DNA of 64,000 bases from the NCBI RefSeq assembly GCF_049933045.1, contig NZ_CP187926.1, forward strand, positions 2,666,001 through 2,730,000, read 5' to 3'. The position numbers and the translations under genes are program-made. Position 1 is the first letter of the stretch. Each line of letters starts with the position of its first letter. The DNA is from Pseudocolwellia sp049933045. GTDB lineage: Bacteria > Pseudomonadota > Gammaproteobacteria > Enterobacterales > Alteromonadaceae. The notes beneath the pieces are model-generated. The model saw only the letters and a program-made list of their open reading frames with translations. It ran no database searches and had not been told where the DNA came from. This document shows positions 55,578 to 63,484 of the stretch, one piece after another.

Positions 55578-56609
55578 ATGAAAAAATTATTACCTACTTC
55601 AACAGCTGGCAGTTTACCTAAACCTTCTTGGCTTGCAGAACCCGAAACACTATGGTCACCTTGGAAATTAAAAGGTGAAGAACTCATCCAAGGAAAACAC
55701 GACGCGCTTCGCTTGTCGTTACAAGACCAACAACACGCAGGTATAGATATTGTTAGCGATGGCGAACAAACACGCCAACACTTCGTTACCACCTTTATTG
55801 AACACCTTAACGGCGTTGATTTTGAAAACCGTAAAACTGTTAAAATTCGTGACCGCTATGATGCTAGTGTACCTACAGTCGTTGGTCCTGTTAGTCGACA
55901 AAAGTCAGTGTTTGTTGAAGACGCTAAGTTTTTACGCCAGCAAACCAAGCAACCTATAAAGTGGGCTTTGCCAGGTCCTATGACCATGATAGATACCCTT
56001 TCCGATGATCATTACAAAAGCCGTGAAAAACTAGCGTGGGAATTCGCCATAATATTAAACCAAGAAGCCAAAGAATTAGAAGCCGCTGGTGTTGATATTA
56101 TTCAATTTGATGAACCTGCATTTAATGTGTTTTTTGAAGAAGTTAATGAATGGGGTATCGCCTGTTTAGAAAGAGCTATCGAAGGGCTTAAGTGCGAAAC
56201 TGCTGTTCATATTTGTTACGGCTATGGCATAAAAGCGAATACAGATTGGAAAAAAACTTTAGGATCTGAATGGCGCCAATATGAAGAAGCATTCCCTAAA
56301 TTACAACAATCTAATATTGATATTATTTCATTAGAGTGTCACAACTCTCATGTTCCAATGGACCTACTCGAACTTATCAGAGGTAAGAAAGTTATGGTTG
56401 GCGCAATTGATGTGGCAACCAATACCATTGAAACACCTGAAGAAGTCGCTAATACCTTACGTGAAGCATTAAAATATGTTGATGCAGATAAGCTATACCC
56501 TTGTACAAACTGTGGCATGACACCTTTATCACATCAAGTGGCACAAGGTAAGTTAGCCGCGTTAAGCGCGGGTGCAGAAATTATTAGAAAAGAGTTATTG
56601 GCGAAGTAA
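55578..56609 (+). CDS. mesD: Folate-independent methionine synthase MesD (MetE C-terminal-like)
   Basis: The 343-residue protein equals the C-terminal catalytic barrel of MetE. Zinc ligands are visible in VHICYGYG (His, Cys), ISLECHNSH (Glu) and YPCTNCGM (Cys); the homocysteine motif QFDEPAF is also present. It lacks the N-terminal folate-binding half, so methyl groups must come from a source other than methyl-THF. Adjacent mesX places it in the MesD family, which needs oxygen. It lies 91 bases downstream of mesX. Confidence 0.85.
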   Translation: MKKLLPTSTAGSLPKPSWLAEPETLWSPWKLKGEELIQGKHDALRLSLQDQQHAGIDIVSDGEQTRQHFVTTFIEHLNGVDFENRKTVKIRDRYDASVPTVVGPVSRQKSVFVEDAKFLRQQTKQPIKWALPGPMTMIDTLSDDHYKSREKLAWEFAIILNQEAKELEAAGVDIIQFDEPAFNVFFEEVNEWGIACLERAIEGLKCETAVHICYGYGIKANTDWKKTLGSEWRQYEEAFPKLQQSNIDIISLECHNSHVPMDLLELIRGKKVMVGAIDVATNTIETPEEVANTLREALKYVDADKLYPCTNCGMTPLSHQVAQGKLAALSAGAEIIRKELLAK

Positions 56610-56739
56610 TTTCAAGATATGAGTTGTTGCAGTTTTATATTAGGGTTTCTATCAGTAAAGGATAGATAAATTAATCACTGCTAGTATATTCTCGATTACT
56701 GGTTTAATAAAAACTCAGTTGATATAAATTTAGAAAAGT

Positions 56740-56778
56740 AAAAGCTCAATGGATGTTAAATCTATTGAGCTTTTTTGT
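56740..56778 (+). terminator. Terminator of mesD
   Basis: Hairpin AAGCTCAATGGAT-gtta-AATCTATTGAGCTT with T6, about 130 bases past mesD; near-copy of the terminator at 54105-54142. Confidence 0.8.
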
Positions 56779-56902
56779 TTAATATCTTCAAGCAACTAAA
56801 CTCACCAAACAATTTTTGAATTTCTTATCTGTGCACTATCTTCCATCGTATTTACTTATCATTTATTTAGCTTTATAAGTTATTTGTACTACAAGAAACT
56901 TA

Positions 56903-57271
56903 TTAAATACCCGATTTAGCACGGGCAATATAATCTTCATGCTTTGTACTGATGGGCATAACTTTAAATGGACTAACGTTTGAACCGCCCGTATTTCCAC
57001 TTGGAATAAAGCCGACAGCTGTTTTGCTTGCCGCTCCTACAACACGAAAAAACTGCCCTAAAAGCTCAGGTAAGTCATGTTCTTTTATAGCCCAATGCAG
57101 CATAAGAAGATGAACTTTAACATGGAAATAGGTAGATTCTTGACCGAGCACATGAGCATTTTCTAAATGCTTGAATGCCTGTACCGAATGGCCATTTAGG
57201 TTTGCCTTGCGAGCTAGGTCTAATTCTTCTTCTACGTAGGGTTTAATATTTTTAGTGAATCGATTAAACAT
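56903..57271 (-). CDS. DUF3703 family protein
   Basis: The 122-residue protein matches the DUF3703 family, with the motif FKHLENAHVLGQ followed by HVKVHLLMLHWAIK and PSGNTGGSNVSPFKVMPI. It is predicted soluble with a helical first half. The function is unknown; homologues often sit near metal or stress genes. It follows a small membrane protein gene after 16 bases and forms an operon with it. Confidence 0.75.
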   Translation of the reverse strand: MFNRFTKNIKPYVEEELDLARKANLNGHSVQAFKHLENAHVLGQESTYFHVKVHLLMLHWAIKEHDLPELLGQFFRVVGAASKTAVGFIPSGNTGGSNVSPFKVMPISTKHEDYIARAKSGI

Positions 57272-57287
57272 ACTGTAACTCCTCTAA

Positions 57288-57545
57288 CTATATACTGGAT
57301 ATTGCCAGAAATAATGCTGAAAAGCAGCAAATCAAAGCAACAAAAACACCAGATAAAACCTTCACTATAATGGGCTTATTATAAGTGAATAATACGGTAA
57401 GACTAGAAAATAAAGTGATAATTATTATAGGTATAATTAAATCTAAAAAGTAATAGCTTCCCCCGAAAGATAAGGCAAAGTGACTGTTGTCATAAAGCGA
57501 CTTATACAGGTGATCATAAATACTCGATACTCCACAACACACCAA
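57288..57545 (-). CDS. Small membrane protein of unknown function
   Basis: The 85-residue frame encodes two to three hydrophobic helices (FLDLIIPIIIITLFSSLTVL and SGVFVALICCFSALFLAI) separated by a short basic loop. The start at TTG 57545 is weak and another start could be used. I recognise no family. Cotranscription with the DUF3703 gene is likely. Confidence 0.5.
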   Translation of the reverse strand: MVCCGVSSIYDHLYKSLYDNSHFALSFGGSYYFLDLIIPIIIITLFSSLTVLFTYNKPIIVKVLSGVFVALICCFSALFLAISSI

Positions 57546-57676
57546 ACAAAACCAATAACTTAAAAAACATAGCCAATCAAACTATCATCGTTTTTTATAA
57601 AACTAGATTAATACACTTTTAGTACTATACTTATTTTAAAATAAAAGTTTTAAAATAAAAGACGCTAGTAAAAAAT

Positions 57677-58219
57677 ATGAAAGGTATTGTTTTTGTAAAG
57701 TTTAATGAATTTATCGAAGAGCTCTGGGGAGATGAATTTTGGGATACTTTACTTAATAAAGCGAATTTAAAAAGTGAAGGTATCTATACCACTGTAGAAA
57801 CTTATGACGACCAAGAATTATTTACCCTCATAGATATTGTGGTAGATGAAAAGAATATTTCTTCAAAAGAGGTCCAGTTTCACTTTGGAAAATGGGTATT
57901 TAAGGAGTTTTATAATTTAGCTCCTGCTGGTGCACATGATTTTAAAGATGTTTTTCAATTTTTACATGCTGTTCAAAACATTATTCATGTTGAAGTTAAA
58001 AAGCTCAATCCAGATGCTCTACTTCCTGAATTCGAATTTTTGAATGAAACAACTAACACCTTATCATTTCATTATCGTTCTCCCCGTAAATTATGTTTTT
58101 TTTGCGAAGGCATTGTACATGGCTTAGCTGAACATATAGGACAAAAAATAGAAGTATCTCAATCTAAGTGTGAGCACGAAGGTAATGATCGTTGTGTGAT
58201 GGAGGTTGTGAAAGTTTGA
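57677..58219 (+). CDS. H-NOX haem nitric oxide/oxygen sensor
   Basis: The 180-residue protein is a stand-alone H-NOX domain. The proximal haem ligand is His104 (NIIHVEVKKLNPDALLPEF) and the haem-propionate motif YxSxR is Y133-S135-R137. Such proteins bind NO (sometimes O2) through ferrous haem and inhibit a partner kinase. Three Cys lie at 140, 143 and near the C-terminus (SKCEHEGNDRC), the pattern of zinc- or redox-sensitive H-NOX. It overlaps the histidine kinase gene by four bases, so the kinase is its partner. Confidence 0.95.
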   Translation: MKGIVFVKFNEFIEELWGDEFWDTLLNKANLKSEGIYTTVETYDDQELFTLIDIVVDEKNISSKEVQFHFGKWVFKEFYNLAPAGAHDFKDVFQFLHAVQNIIHVEVKKLNPDALLPEFEFLNETTNTLSFHYRSPRKLCFFCEGIVHGLAEHIGQKIEVSQSKCEHEGNDRCVMEVVKV

Positions 58220-59709
58220 CGTTATCTACTGAAGAATTACAAAAACGCATCTCTATTCTCGAGCGTAAAGTCAGTAGAGAGAAAAAAGCACGTCAATTAG
58301 CTGAAAATCAACTCGAAAAATATTCTTTAGATATATATGAAGCAAACCAATCACTAAAAAATGCTCTTATTTCTTCTACACAAAAACAAGTTGAATTAAG
58401 ATATTTAGAACAAACATCAAGTGATATAGCATCTGAAATATCCCTCAATAATATGCTTTCTAATATAGTGATGTTAACTGGAAAGTTTTGCTCTGCCCAT
58501 TATGGTTTTTTTATGACCTATGAAAATAGTAAAGAAATCCCAGGAGAGTCTAATAAAACATGGTATTTAGAAGAAGGTTACCTAGAAAATAATCAACTTA
58601 AAGAGTCCATTAAAAATAGCTTACCGTTAGCTGAAGAAATCATACTAGAATCTTGGATCTTATCTAAGGTCGAGATAAACCATCTTAAAGACTCTTCTTT
58701 AATCAATTCAATTCTTTATACAAACGTAGCATTGTCTGATAACAAAATGGTCTGGTTATGTTTCTTAAGTGAGGAAACTCACTTTAAAGAAGAAATATTA
58801 CCCGTATTAAATACTGCTCGAGAATATTTAATCAGTGGTATTCGTCGATGTTTATCTGACAGTAAAATACTTAAAAAGAATAAACAACTGCAAGAGTCGT
58901 TAAATCATCTTGAAAAGGTTCGTCGACAACTTATTCAATCAGAAAAAATGGCTTCACTAGGACAATTAGCCGCAGGTGTTGCTCATGAAATAAATAACCC
59001 CATTGCTTTTATTCGTTCAAACATGGAAGTACTCGTAGATTACCTTAATGATTACAAAAATCTAAATACGGAAATAAAATCCAATTTCAGCTCAGATAAC
59101 ATATTAAAAGCGTCTGTTTTTGAAGACATATGTGAAAAAATCGACCTTAACTATTTAGAAGAAGACTCAAATGAACTGCTTCAATCTAATATTGAAGGTT
59201 TAGATAGAGTAAGAGAAATAGTAGATAATTTGAAGGGATTTTCTCATTCAGGTGATGAGATATTAGTCGAAATGTCGTTAAGAAAATGTATTATTTCAGC
59301 TCATAAAATTGCTGGAAACATGTTTAAGTACGATCATAAAGTTGATAATAAAGTCGACAGCGCTTGTCCTTCAATATTAGGGAATACCGGTCAATTGCAG
59401 CAGGTTTTTGTTAATTTATTTGTTAACGCAGCGCATGCAATGGAAGGTAAAGGTAAGCTTACAATAGATTATAGTATCTGTAATGAGGGCGTTATTATTC
59501 ATGTTACTGATACAGGAAGTGGTATGGACAAAGAAACAATAGACCAACTGTTCACTCCTTTTTTTACCACTAAGCCTATAGGTATAGGTACGGGTTTAGG
59601 TTTGTCTGTTTCCTATGCTATTTTAGAAGCTCATGATGCTAAAGTTACCGTTGACTCTACCCTTAATGTTGGTACTACATTTCATATATTATTTCCAACA
59701 TTTAACTAA
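58216..59709 (+). CDS. Soluble histidine kinase, H-NOX partner (HnoK-like)
   Basis: The product, about 497 residues, has no membrane segment: an N-terminal coiled coil (LQKRISILERKVSREKKARQ), a GAF-like region (about 75-210), a second coiled coil, HisKA with H-box SLGQLAAGVAHEINNPIAF, and HATPase with TPFFTTKPIGIGTGLGLS. The start is TTG 58216, overlapping the H-NOX stop (TTGA) and following GGAGG at spacing 10. It should be switched by NO binding to H-NOX. Its transmitter is a paralogue of the membrane kinase at 60188-61855. Confidence 0.9.
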   Translation: MTLSTEELQKRISILERKVSREKKARQLAENQLEKYSLDIYEANQSLKNALISSTQKQVELRYLEQTSSDIASEISLNNMLSNIVMLTGKFCSAHYGFFMTYENSKEIPGESNKTWYLEEGYLENNQLKESIKNSLPLAEEIILESWILSKVEINHLKDSSLINSILYTNVALSDNKMVWLCFLSEETHFKEEILPVLNTAREYLISGIRRCLSDSKILKKNKQLQESLNHLEKVRRQLIQSEKMASLGQLAAGVAHEINNPIAFIRSNMEVLVDYLNDYKNLNTEIKSNFSSDNILKASVFEDICEKIDLNYLEEDSNELLQSNIEGLDRVREIVDNLKGFSHSGDEILVEMSLRKCIISAHKIAGNMFKYDHKVDNKVDSACPSILGNTGQLQQVFVNLFVNAAHAMEGKGKLTIDYSICNEGVIIHVTDTGSGMDKETIDQLFTPFFTTKPIGIGTGLGLSVSYAILEAHDAKVTVDSTLNVGTTFHILFPTFN

Positions 59710-59793
59710 TTTATACTTTATTTTTCTTCAATAACCTTAATATTACAATAATTTTTATTTGTAAGTTAGCCTATTCTATCAAACACTTAAACT

Positions 59794-60195
59794 TTAAACA
59801 CGTACATTTTCTAAAGCGTTTTCTATTGTTTTTATTATTTCTTTATTATCCCAAGGTTTTGATATATATCGATGAATTTTTCCTTTATTTCCAGCCACTA
59901 TCGTTGATTTTATATCTGAATACCCCGTTAATAAAACACGGTAAGTATCAGGTGAAAGTGTCGCTATATTTTCCAGTAACTTATCACCTGACATATTAGG
60001 CATTCTCATATCAGATATCACTAAGTGAACTTTTTGTTGTTGTATAATTTCTAATGCTTTTAAACCGCTTTCGGCTAATAATAATTGATAACCTTGCTTG
60101 TGCAACAAGCGTTTCATTGATTTAAGTATATTTACTTCATCATCTACACAAAGCACTGTGAGAGGTATATTAGAGGCTATATTTTCACTAATCAT
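59794..60195 (-). CDS. Stand-alone receiver domain protein
   Basis: The product, about 133 residues, is a single receiver domain with phospho-acceptor Asp in LVISDMRMPN and Lys in YISKPW. The sequence is closest to the receivers of RpfG/HD-GYP proteins (TYRVLLTGYSD), but no output domain follows. The start ATG 60195 follows AGGAAGG and overlaps the kinase stop by 8 bases. It may shuttle phosphate between the two kinases or to a separate effector. Confidence 0.9.
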   Translation of the reverse strand: MISENIASNIPLTVLCVDDEVNILKSMKRLLHKQGYQLLLAESGLKALEIIQQQKVHLVISDMRMPNMSGDKLLENIATLSPDTYRVLLTGYSDIKSTIVAGNKGKIHRYISKPWDNKEIIKTIENALENVRV

Positions 60196-61855
60196 AACTA
60201 CCTTCCTCAATAACCTGTTCGTTAATCTTTGCAATAGGGAGAAAGATGCTAAAATGACTTCCTTTATTTAGCTCACTAGTAACAGATATCTTACCTCCGT
60301 GCTCTTGAATAATGCCGTAAGAAATCGACAATCCTAAACCAGTTCCTAGACCTACGTCTTTTGTTGTAAAAAATGGGTCAAATAGCTTATTTAAGTTATC
60401 TGGTGATATCCCCATTCCATCATCTTCAATAGAAATTAACACATAGTCGTTTTTTAACTCGGTTGAGATAGTTATCTGGCCTTGTTCCGTAATTGCATGC
60501 CCTGCATTAATAAGTAAGTTTGTTAAAACTTGACTTATTTTACCGAAATTCATCCATACTTTAGGTAAAGTGCCTAAATGGGTATCTATATTGCAATGAT
60601 ATTTAAGTTTATTCTCTACGACTCTTAGCGAGGTAGATATGCATTCATTAACATCAAACCATTCTTTATCGTCTGAATCTGCCCGAGAGAATTGTTTAAG
60701 ATTTTTAACGATTTCAGTCACACGTTCTAAGCCCCCGATAGACTCATTTAAAAGATCGCTAGTATCATCATTAATAAATGATAGATCTTCTTTATCTAAC
60801 CATTGTGATAATTTATTTTGCGATAAATCTCTACTTTCCAGATCATCAATCAATAATAATTCTTCCACCTTTTGACTTAATTGGCGATAAGAATCTGTGT
60901 ATCCTTTTAATGACTCCAAATTGCTACTTATAAAACCAATGGGGTTATTAATTTCATGAGCAACACCTGCGGCAAGTTGCCCTATTGATGCCATTTTTTC
61001 CGATTGAACAAGTTGTTGCTGTGTTTGATGTAGTTCTTTATTAATTTGCTCTAGTTGAATATTTCGTTCATTGAGCAACGTTGTTCGCTGCTCTACTTTT
61101 TCTTCTAAAGTCCGATTCAGTAATTCGAGTTCTTTTTGATATATTTCTTTACGCGTACTTTCAGTATCTATTGTTACCATTAATTTATTGAAAGCGACTG
61201 TCACATCAGCCAATTCATCTTTACCATTTACAGGTAATTGATTATGAATAGTATTTCCACTTTCCACATTATCCGATATTTCTCTTGCTGCTATACGTAA
61301 ACGGTGTAGTTGACTTGTTAAGTAGTTACCTAATATAAAAGAAAATAGTGCAACCAGTGCCATTTCTATTAAGGCAATACCTGTCGTCCACTGCTGAATT
61401 TTTTCAACCGATTTGTTTATGTTGCTAATATCGAGGCCAAGCTCAACTCGCCCATACACATGTTCAGATTCATTTATATTGGCAAAGTTATCGAAAACAC
61501 CATCAGTTACGGCGCCCACCTTTTCATCTTGTATAAATGGACGTGACAATAATGTTTCATCACCTGCTTGCGCTAATACTTGGTTTTCACTATTTACTAA
61601 CCTCACATAGACAATATCAGGGTTCTTCATTAACTCTATACAATAGGTTTCTAATGAGGCTAAGTCGTATGTTAATACCGAGTTTTTTGTTGTACTCGCA
61701 AATAAAGTGGCAATGGTAGATGAACGTTTAACTAAATCATCACTTAACGTATCACGCATAAAATTCACCGCAGTAAAGATTAAAATAATCAATAGCGCGG
61801 CTTCTATTCCTGCAATGCTTACTATTGCTTTATTACGTAATGATAAGTTGATCAT
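60188..61855 (-). CDS. Membrane sensor histidine kinase paired with PhnD-like protein
   Basis: The 555-residue kinase has a transmembrane helix (IVSIAGIEAALLIILIF), a periplasmic domain of about 120 residues, a second helix (IALIEMALVALFSFILGN), HAMP, a long coiled coil, HisKA with SIGQLAAGVAHEINNPIGF and HATPase with DPFFTTKDVGLGTGLGLS. The kinase core resembles the H-NOX-linked kinase, including a shared acidic insert after the H-box. The gene starts 5 bases after the binding protein gene, so the binding protein probably delivers the signal. Confidence 0.92.
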   Translation of the reverse strand: MINLSLRNKAIVSIAGIEAALLIILIFTAVNFMRDTLSDDLVKRSSTIATLFASTTKNSVLTYDLASLETYCIELMKNPDIVYVRLVNSENQVLAQAGDETLLSRPFIQDEKVGAVTDGVFDNFANINESEHVYGRVELGLDISNINKSVEKIQQWTTGIALIEMALVALFSFILGNYLTSQLHRLRIAAREISDNVESGNTIHNQLPVNGKDELADVTVAFNKLMVTIDTESTRKEIYQKELELLNRTLEEKVEQRTTLLNERNIQLEQINKELHQTQQQLVQSEKMASIGQLAAGVAHEINNPIGFISSNLESLKGYTDSYRQLSQKVEELLLIDDLESRDLSQNKLSQWLDKEDLSFINDDTSDLLNESIGGLERVTEIVKNLKQFSRADSDDKEWFDVNECISTSLRVVENKLKYHCNIDTHLGTLPKVWMNFGKISQVLTNLLINAGHAITEQGQITISTELKNDYVLISIEDDGMGISPDNLNKLFDPFFTTKDVGLGTGLGLSISYGIIQEHGGKISVTSELNKGSHFSIFLPIAKINEQVIEEGSYD

Positions 61856-61860
61856 ATTGT

Positions 61861-62691
61861 TTACTCTTTTTCCTGGTTTATTGATATTTGAGTTTGAATA
61901 TGTAGTGATCTAACATCGTCCCAGTCTTTATTTACTGCAGCTTCAAAGCCTTTAAAGTTAATATGCTTCAATAAAGCCATTCCTTCCTCTGTGTCATTCA
62001 TATTCATTAAAGAGGCTAATATTTTTTCACGATAGCCGTTATCTACTCTTGGGTGGGTAGCAATGGCATGCGATGTATATTTTTCACTTTGCCAAATAGT
62101 TACTAAGGTAGACTTTATTTCTTCTGGCATATTATTAAGGGTACGTTCTATCCCTCCTCCAGCAAGAAAAAAACCTTTTGATACGTTTAGATAAACAGAA
62201 TCATGAGAAGATACATACATAGACGTGAACGTTATGCCTAATTTATTAAGTTCAGCTTGAGGTAAAATAGTAGCGGCAAAAGATGCAGGGGCAGGAAACG
62301 CTAAACGACTTCCTTCAAGATCATTAATTGTTTTAATATCACCATTAGCTCTAGCAACGATAACGCCTTTAATGGTTTTATCAGTTTGTTTTGCTATTGC
62401 GTTGTAGCCTGTTGTTTTATTAAATACCACATAATGATATGGATTCATGTAAGCAATATCATACTCACCCGACTTGAGACGTTTCTCAAAAGTAGGTATA
62501 TCTTTAGCCGTACTAAATACAATATTAATGCCCGTTTCTTGGCTAATATGTTGTAAAACAGGTGTCCATAAAGCGGCTAAACGCTTTGCTGATTGTTGAG
62601 GTACTACACCAAAAGTTAACGTGTTCTCTTGTGCTTGCACTCCAAAAGGAAGACTAATTAATAGTCCCAAAAAAAACATGACTTTATACAT
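61861..62691 (-). CDS. PhnD-like periplasmic binding protein (sensor accessory)
   Basis: The 276-residue protein has a signal peptide (about 1-20, ending GVQAQ) and the PhnD/phosphonate binding fold (LTFGVVPQQSAKRLAALWTP, YDIAYMNPYHYVVF). No ABC permease or ATPase gene is near. Its place between an HTH-receiver gene and a membrane kinase suggests it acts as a sensing partner of that kinase, as other binding proteins do, rather than in uptake. The ligand is unknown; an oxyanion such as phosphate, phosphite or phosphonate is a guess from the family. Confidence 0.88.
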   Translation of the reverse strand: MYKVMFFLGLLISLPFGVQAQENTLTFGVVPQQSAKRLAALWTPVLQHISQETGINIVFSTAKDIPTFEKRLKSGEYDIAYMNPYHYVVFNKTTGYNAIAKQTDKTIKGVIVARANGDIKTINDLEGSRLAFPAPASFAATILPQAELNKLGITFTSMYVSSHDSVYLNVSKGFFLAGGGIERTLNNMPEEIKSTLVTIWQSEKYTSHAIATHPRVDNGYREKILASLMNMNDTEEGMALLKHINFKGFEAAVNKDWDDVRSLHIQTQISINQEKE

Positions 62692-62716
62692 AATAACACC
62701 TCATTTCTTTATATTA

Positions 62717-63280
62717 TTAGTGAGTTAATTTGTTAACTAAACTTAGTAACTCATCATTTTTAAATGGCTTTGAAAGCACAGCATCTGCGCCTAACGCTAA
62801 CGCTTCATCAAGACGGTCTTGTGTTAATGCTGAAATAACCAAAACTTTTAAATCTTTAAATTGATCTTCAGCTCTTAAATGTTTCAACAGTTCAAAGCCA
62901 TTCAATCCCGGCATCGTTAAATCTAAGGTCATTAAAGCTGGTTTATGTTCCATTAATTTACTACCAGCTAAAAAACCATTACTTGCTGTGTCGCATGTAA
63001 AACCGCCTTTCTTCAGTACTCGCTTTATCGCATTTGCCATATTTTCTTCATCATCTACTATTAAAATAGTTTTATTTTTTGATAAAAGCTCAGCGGGTAC
63101 AGGCATTTTATTTTCTTTTAAGAAAGCAACAAAATTATCTACAGTAACTCTGTTGTTTCCTCTTCCTGGAAGCTTGTAACCTTGTAAGCTGCCTTTATCA
63201 ATCCAACGAATAACGGTGCGTAAATTCACATCACAATATTGTGCAATGTCACCTGTAGTTAGAGATTTAACTTTTGTCAT
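62717..63280 (-). CDS. Response regulator with N-terminal excisionase/MerR-type HTH
   Basis: The 187-residue protein has an unusual order: an N-terminal DNA-binding helix domain like excisionase/AlpA (LTTGDIAQYCDVNLRTVIRWIDKG, about residues 5-60) followed by a receiver domain with Asp in LMTLDLTMPGLNG and Lys in VLSKPF. Most response regulators have the reverse order. It leads the minus-strand operon and is divergent from an outer-membrane protein gene, so it likely controls both. Confidence 0.9.
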   Translation of the reverse strand: MTKVKSLTTGDIAQYCDVNLRTVIRWIDKGSLQGYKLPGRGNNRVTVDNFVAFLKENKMPVPAELLSKNKTILIVDDEENMANAIKRVLKKGGFTCDTASNGFLAGSKLMEHKPALMTLDLTMPGLNGFELLKHLRAEDQFKDLKVLVISALTQDRLDEALALGADAVLSKPFKNDELLSLVNKLTH

Positions 63281-63324
63281 AATTGTTCTTCCTGAATAAG
63301 ATTGTATATTTATATCATAAATTA

Positions 63325-63372
63325 GACATACAAGACATATGTGACTAATATACTATACACGACATTTGTGAC
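63325..63372. promoter_or_regulatory. Repeated GACATNTGTGAC sites, candidate operator
   Basis: GACATATGTGAC (63334-63345) and GACATTTGTGAC (63361-63372) are direct repeats 27 bases apart, with a third partial GACATA at 63325. They lie in the 204-base divergent gap between the HTH-receiver gene and the outer-membrane protein gene, as expected of a regulator site. Confidence 0.45.
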
Positions 63373-63484
63373 ATTTAGTACTTTTAAACTAGCAGATTGA
63401 TTTCTATCAAAATATTTTTTAATCACTATGTGAGTGATAAAAATTTTTTACTGATTAGCCCTTTTACAAAAAGGTAAATTGAAA

